In this document: in pieces, positions 53,262 through 53,761 of the stretch
How positions within the stretch are numbered: position 1 is the stretch's first letter
Layout: each line of letters opens with the position of its first letter
DNA from: Pseudorhodobacter sp.
GTDB lineage: Bacteria; Pseudomonadota; Alphaproteobacteria; Rhodobacterales; Rhodobacteraceae
NCBI GenBank assembly: GCA_024642045.1
Contig: JAHEBX010000004.1
Span: forward strand, 1 to 53,761
DNA length: 53,761 nucleotides
Direction: 5' to 3'
The notes under the pieces: model-generated
Told to the model about the DNA's origin: nothing
Databases searched by the model: none
Seen by the model: the letters and a program-made list of their open reading frames with translations, nothing else
Position numbers and translations under genes: made by a program

Positions 53262-53761
53262 ATGGCCTTTAAGACCGATATCGAGATTGCACGCGAAGCC
53301 AAGAAGAAGCCGATCATGGAGATTGGCTCCAAGCTGGGCATCCCCTCGGAGCATTTGCTGCCCTACGGCCATGACAAGGCCAAGGTCAGCCAGGAATTCA
53401 TCAAGTCGCTGGCGAGCAAAAAAGACGGCAAGCTGATCCTCGTGACCGCAATCAACCCGACGCCTGCGGGCGAGGGCAAGACCACGACAACCGTGGGTCT
53501 GGGTGATGGTCTGAACCGTATCGGCAAAAAGGCTGTGATCTGTATCCGCGAGGCAAGCCTTGGGCCGAACTTTGGCATGAAGGGCGGCGCTGCGGGTGGC
53601 GGTATGGCGCAAGTTGTGCCGATGGAAGAGATGAACCTGCACTTCACCGGCGACTTCCACGCGATCACCTCGGCGCACAACCTGCTGTCGGCGATGATCG
53701 ACAACCACATCTATTGGGGCAACGAACTGGGGATCGACGCGCGCCGCGTGGTTTGGCGTCG
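53262..53761 (+). CDS. fhs: Formate-tetrahydrofolate ligase, partial
   Basis: Fhs makes 10-formyl-THF from formate and ATP. Only the first 166 residues are in the window; the gene continues to the right. Visible motifs are the N-terminal [14 protein letters not shown], the ATP-binding P-loop [19 protein letters not shown], and [45 protein letters not shown] lies ahead of the ATG. In roseobacters this enzyme serves one-carbon metabolism. Confidence 0.96.
   Translation, partial: MAFKTDIEIAREAKKKPIMEIGSKLGIPSEHLLPYGHDKAKVSQEFIKSLASKKDGKLILVTAINPTPAGEGKTTTTVGLGDGLNRIGKKAVICIREASLGPNFGMKGGAAGGGMAQVVPMEEMNLHFTGDFHAITSAHNLLSAMIDNHIYWGNELGIDARRVVWR

Noticed and set aside
1-53761. CRISPR array, insertion sequence or prophage
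   Set aside because: No regularly spaced direct repeats, transposase or phage structural gene was seen in the window.

Overview
The window is about 54 kb of GC-rich, gene-dense chromosome from an alphaproteobacterium, most likely a member of the Rhodobacteraceae (Roseobacter/Rhodobacter group). Supporting signs are an Irr-type Fur regulator, a phosphatidylcholine synthase of the CDP-choline type, small DUF1127 proteins, a DUF484-xerC pair, and a ruvCAB / ybgC-tolQRAB-pal-cpoB-tilS-ftsH order. Frequent GTG/TTG starts and ATGA/GTGA stop-start overlaps are also typical. There is no insertion sequence, prophage or CRISPR array, and one tRNA gene (Gly-TCC).

Layout. 1-3.2 kb: sucC (reverse) with a twin 10-bp palindrome in its upstream region, then a glycosyltransferase and a methyltransferase facing each other. 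3.2-6.9 kb: reverse operon of a mandelate-racemase-type enolase, a proline-racemase-superfamily protein and peptidase T. 7-13.1 kb: SRAP protein, tRNA-Gly, reverse fabA-fabB-fabI-M50 protease (unsaturated fatty acid synthesis plus a membrane protease), then an MFS exporter and irr. 13.2-18.8 kb: fasciclin protein, a 5'-nucleotidase-family protein, DUF952-pyrD-GNAT, and trpB. 19-20.7 kb: two small secreted proteins with PepSY-like domains and low-complexity tails, followed by a membrane-anchored LuxR-type regulator. 20.7-24.1 kb: DUF2237, a probable decayed gene and a large DUF2339 membrane protein. 24-30.9 kb: truncated haemoglobin, ileS with a candidate leader-peptide attenuator, DUF1127/LysR, ogt, a DMT permease and pcs. 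31-37.6 kb: xerC-DUF484, transaldolase, priA-prmA, a small membrane protein and DUF1127. 37.9-53.8 kb: ruvCAB, a PACE-like membrane protein, a DUF2161 nuclease-like protein, ybgC-tolQRAB-pal-pal-cpoB-tilS, ftsH, a methyltransferase, a MOSC protein and the start of fhs.

Most of the window is housekeeping. The points worth following up are: (1) a short peptide of 16 residues ending Ile-Ile-Gly-Pro-Ala-Ile just upstream of ileS, whose last codons form the 5' arm of a strong terminator-like hairpin, which looks like ribosome-mediated attenuation of isoleucyl-tRNA synthetase; (2) the secreted pair plus membrane-bound LuxR regulator, a plausible uncharacterised envelope-sensing system; (3) two tandem pal genes in the tol operon; (4) a proline-racemase-superfamily protein with Ser and Thr in place of both catalytic Cys, next to an enolase-superfamily enzyme; (5) three starts placed 6-10 bases after a good -10 box, suggesting leaderless mRNAs; and (6) several clean palindromic operator candidates (upstream of sucC, tolQ, lysR and fhs). 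All functional calls come from reading motifs by eye. No database search was run.
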